Shown in pieces: positions 60,969-64,000 of a DNA stretch of 64,000 nt (position 1 is its first letter; each line of letters opens with the position of its first letter). The translations under genes were made by a program, and so were the position numbers. The notes beneath the pieces were generated by a model. It worked only from the letters and a program-made list of their open reading frames with translations. It did no database searches and was not told where the DNA came from. Source of the stretch: Adineta vaga (taxonomy: Eukaryota > Rotifera); contig CP075492.1 in the NCBI GenBank assembly GCA_021613535.1, positions 11,594,001 through 11,658,000 of the forward strand, given 5' to 3'.

Positions 60969-62997
60969 TATTTTTTTTCTGAAATCAACAAGAATCCTGA
61001 TTGAAAGGTAAAGGAACTAAACTTGATAAAGAATGCATAATTTCGAAAAAACCTAGTTGGATTTTAGTACCTATGCACAAATTTTATCAACGAATAAATA
61101 ATATCCACAGAATCTTATCTCTGTGAAATATAAAGTAAAAGGCAAGCGTTACTCTTACGACAATCTTCTATTCTACCTGAGATTGTATAGGTAATGCTAT
61201 GTAAAAAGAAAACGAAGACAGAATAGAATTTGCCTTTTCTTTTTTCATTTCTCTTTTTTATAAATGTAACACTTATAAGCTACATAACGTTGAAAGAATA
61301 CCTTCGCTAAGATGTATCTTGGCTGCTTGTTCTCTCTTCTTTTTTTTGTCAATATTGGTTTTGACTCGAAAAAAAAAGGAAAAAATGATGAAGAATGCAA
61401 ACAATACACATTATACAATTGGTTACACTTTTTTATTTCGTTAACAAAAAAAAATTGATGATTAAACAAAAAGTACAGTCGGTTAGAAACAGAAACAAAA
61501 TACGTCGAAAAACAATAAAAGTTTCGTTTCATACTCACAATTATTGGATGATTGATTCTTGATTTAACTGGGAAAGGAATATAGAAATTCCACAATCGTA
61601 ACTTAGAACAATGATTTTCTCTCACAGTCATAATACAAATACACCATACTTCAATTGATATTTATGTTAGAAATTTTATCGATCATCGGACATATACAAA
61701 ACATGTCAGAATAATAAACAAAACAAAACATTCGAACTAAAGCTTTGTATTTTTTTTCTAAAGATTCGTAGCTGATGCACTCGAAGAAATGGGGACGATA
61801 GGTTGATGAATGCTAAATGTAAAAAAGAGAAAAAAAAGCATTCTGCATGGATCAGTCAATCGTCGTTTGCCGTTCTCGCCAATTTTCGATGAAAGTTTTC
61901 TTGGTCTGTGAAACCTTCCATTACGAAGGTAACTGAAATTGTTTGCGAACAAACCATGAGAAATATTTTCAATTTGATTGATTTTATACAATTTTTCGAC
62001 GAGAAGTTTCATCTTATCCACTAAAAAGTGCGCACTCAAATATTTACAGCATTTTTTATTGTCAAAAGATAATACGTATATAACCATATAATCAATCTAT
62101 TCAATAGTAACTATTGATAATTCTTATTTTCTACGAATCTAGAAATGATTTTTATGTTCAATTTGTCAATATCATATGAATAAACAAATCCGCATGTTTT
62201 CTTTTCATCGAATAGTATAATTAGAAAAGATTTGATTATCTTATACAAAAACTAATAAGAATGTAAGATTGTTTTCCGTCTGAAAAAAGAAAGCATAACT
62301 ATTCTCTGAAATGGCACATTTTTTACGCGTCGAAACAACGCCATGTTGTTTTCCATTTGCTTCATCTATGTTTTTGTGCTTTGCATCATTTACCATACTT
62401 TAGATAAATATATCAGACAGATAACAATAAAAAATAAAGACCGATAATCATTCACCTTCATCCATATCATATTAACGAATCAAAATCCATGTATTCCTAT
62501 TATCAATTTACAATCACCTGATTTTAATCAATTTTGACAAAATAAGAAGAAGAAGAAAGAAATCATGTTGACATATGCATTCGGTAATTATTCCCTAGTA
62601 AATCAGTTTCTACAAATCATCAATAAGAGAAGAATTCCGTCTGTTTTTCGATACTTTCTTTTCTCTATTTACAATGTTATTTTGATTAAATACAATGCAT
62701 ATATAATTAAACAATGAATGATTCATAAAAAACGTATACATGAGGAAAATAGAAAACATATATGTGTAGGTAACACCATCAACGCGTTTTACAACCTATG
62801 TATTCTTTTTTACAAACATGTGCTTATAATACTTGTTATTGTCGATAAGCTCGTCTCAGTATTTCTTACAGCAACAAATCGATTTTTTTTTACGTTGTTT
62901 GTTCTTCAGGTATTTACATATATTTCTTATTAGAATATTTATGAAATTATTTTCTTTTTGTAGAAGAATTAAAAGATTTTATTCAAAATATTAAACC
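60969..62997. other. Intergenic region, possibly with 5' exons of the neighbouring minus-strand gene
   Basis: Mostly AT-rich non-coding DNA. The minus-strand interval 61758-62087 is open for 109 codons and contains an exon-like core (KMKLLVEKLYKINQIENISH), but no splice path to the gene downstream could be fixed. I leave it unassigned. Confidence 0.35.
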
Positions 62998-64000
62998 ATG
63001 CTTTCGACGGAAAAAGATATTTATCGACTTGTGCCTTATCGATTTTTTTTCAATGAAATTAGTGCCGACAAATGTAAATTAGAGAAATTAACTAATCTTT
63101 TTCCAGAAATGAAAGCAATTATTGAATTAGGTAGATCGATTCACACATAGATTTTGGTTTATATTTTTTTTTCTATAGAATCATTTAAATTTAATAATTT
63201 AAATCGAATGATTGAACGACTTTCACAAATCTATTCCGTTTCAACCGTTATAGATAAACGGGATGATACTTGTCATGTTTTTCTTGGTCCCTATCATCTT
63301 TCGCTTGGACCAGCAATTTTTAGTGCGATTCATTTCAAGAATATATCAATTGCATTATTATCAAGTTCACATATCGACACAACGAATGATCATACAAATC
63401 AACATAAAAATCGAAGACATGAAGCTATTCTTCGACGTTTTCGACGTGCTGTACGAAAATTGATTTTAATTAAATCAATTATTGATAAACTTCGATTAGC
63501 ATCAATATTAACGCCATATAATCAATATGAATTATATACTCGAGGAATATATGATCTTGTTCTAGCTGGACATTTACATAATGGTAATTCAAACTTAACT
63601 GATGATAGTTTTATTCAACAAGTTAATGAGTTTCGTTCGATGGATAAATCCGAAAGAGAAACATTAGTTGCCTCGAAATATATGAAAATAAGTGCTTTAC
63701 TTCATTTAATTTCACCAACACCAAGTTTACATCAAGCAGATAATAATAGAACGATCGGAAACGAACATCAACCTCTATCTGATACATCTAATTCTTATCT
63801 AATGAATGAAAATCAATCTGAATCGTTAACTGAACCTATGTGTTGTCCGCAACATTGTCAAGAAGAATCTTTGATCAGATTTCCAGTTCGTCGATCAATA
63901 AGTCATCAATCGTCTCAATTCGTTGCCACTGAATCACGTTCAAGATTGAATACGAATCCTAGTACACGTAGAAAATCATCAGTAGTGCTTGGAAAAAACA
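62998..64000 (+). CDS. Unknown gene, partial at the right edge
   Basis: Exon 1 62998-63130 and exon 2 63179 to beyond 64000, joined in phase; at least 317 aa. It starts MLSTEKDIYRLVPYRFFFNE. Residues about 120-200 are strongly basic and helical (HEAILRRFRRAVRKLILIKS), followed by a Ser/Asn-rich segment with Cys (EPMCCPQHCQEE) and Arg-rich low-complexity sequence at the edge. Codon use looks coding throughout. No family recognised. The first ATG after an upstream stop was taken as start; an upstream exon remains possible because tttgtag at 62957-62963 is a good acceptor. Confidence 0.6.

Noticed and set aside
61245-61631. 128-codon minus-strand frame rich in Phe, Lys and Tyr
   Set aside because: Composition typical of AT-rich noise with poly-A and poly-T runs.
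62718-62933. 71-codon plus-strand frame before the right-edge gene
   Set aside because: Hydrophobic AT-rich noise with no phase-correct link to the following exon.

Overview
This is a eukaryotic nuclear window, AT-rich and gene-dense, from a small-genome invertebrate. The animal character rests on collagen prolyl 4-hydroxylase, neuropeptide-type GPCRs, an SHB-family SH2 adaptor, the ciliary protein Flattop and follistatin/Kazal modules. Most introns are 47-75 nt with GT..AG ends, intergenic gaps are about 0.3-3.5 kb, and several 3' UTRs look very short. A bdelloid rotifer is my best guess. That is inference from gene style and from one protein with bacterial-type domains; no rRNA or other species marker is present.

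Layout. 1-5136: xanthine dehydrogenase-like gene (+, 8 exons) with one apparent frameshift. 5.1-6.6 kb: intergenic DNA with a MITE-like inverted repeat. 6575-7609: catalytically degenerate JmjN/JmjC protein (JARID2-like). 7770-9346: two-RRM protein. 10922-13963 (-): prolyl 4-hydroxylase alpha subunit, including a pair of homologous 71-nt exons that look mutually exclusive. 14712-16763: polyubiquitin of nine units, preceded by a perfect heat-shock element. 18-20.3 kb (-): a 55-aa ORF, a Tudor-less SMN and a secreted 10-Cys peptide. 21.6-24.7 kb (+): SHB-like SH2 adaptor, Flattop and RSL24D1. 25.0-26.1 kb: GPCR 1. 26360-28527 (-): PDIA3-like disulfide isomerase with a 12-nt microexon at its second active site. 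29.2-29.9 kb: unknown protein. 30660-34575: large secreted protein with eleven 15-aa repeats followed by tandem YbaY/YscW-like beta domains. 35.6-37 kb: bombesin/CCHamide-receptor-like GPCR. 39.7-40.9 kb: GPCR 3. 42574-49517 (-): DOP1. 49581-49859 (-): small zinc-motif protein. 49985-51684: HRS/HGS without a VHS domain. 51860-53390: coiled-coil protein. 54312-55647 (-): secreted Kazal/follistatin protein. 59129-60968 (-): basic, Ser/Thr-rich protein. 62998-64000: unknown gene running off the right edge.

The genes do not form one pathway. Some share cell biology. P4HA and PDIA3 act in the ER. DOP1 and HRS both act in endosomal membrane traffic and lie on either side of a short divergent promoter. 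SMN, RSL24D1 and the RRM protein belong to RNP biology. The best candidates for something undescribed are the repeat plus tandem YbaY-like secreted protein, the polyubiquitin gene whose unit 6/7 junction was destroyed by two frame-compensating deletions, and the minimal Tudor-less SMN. Exon joins were made by hand and checked for phase; they have no transcript support.
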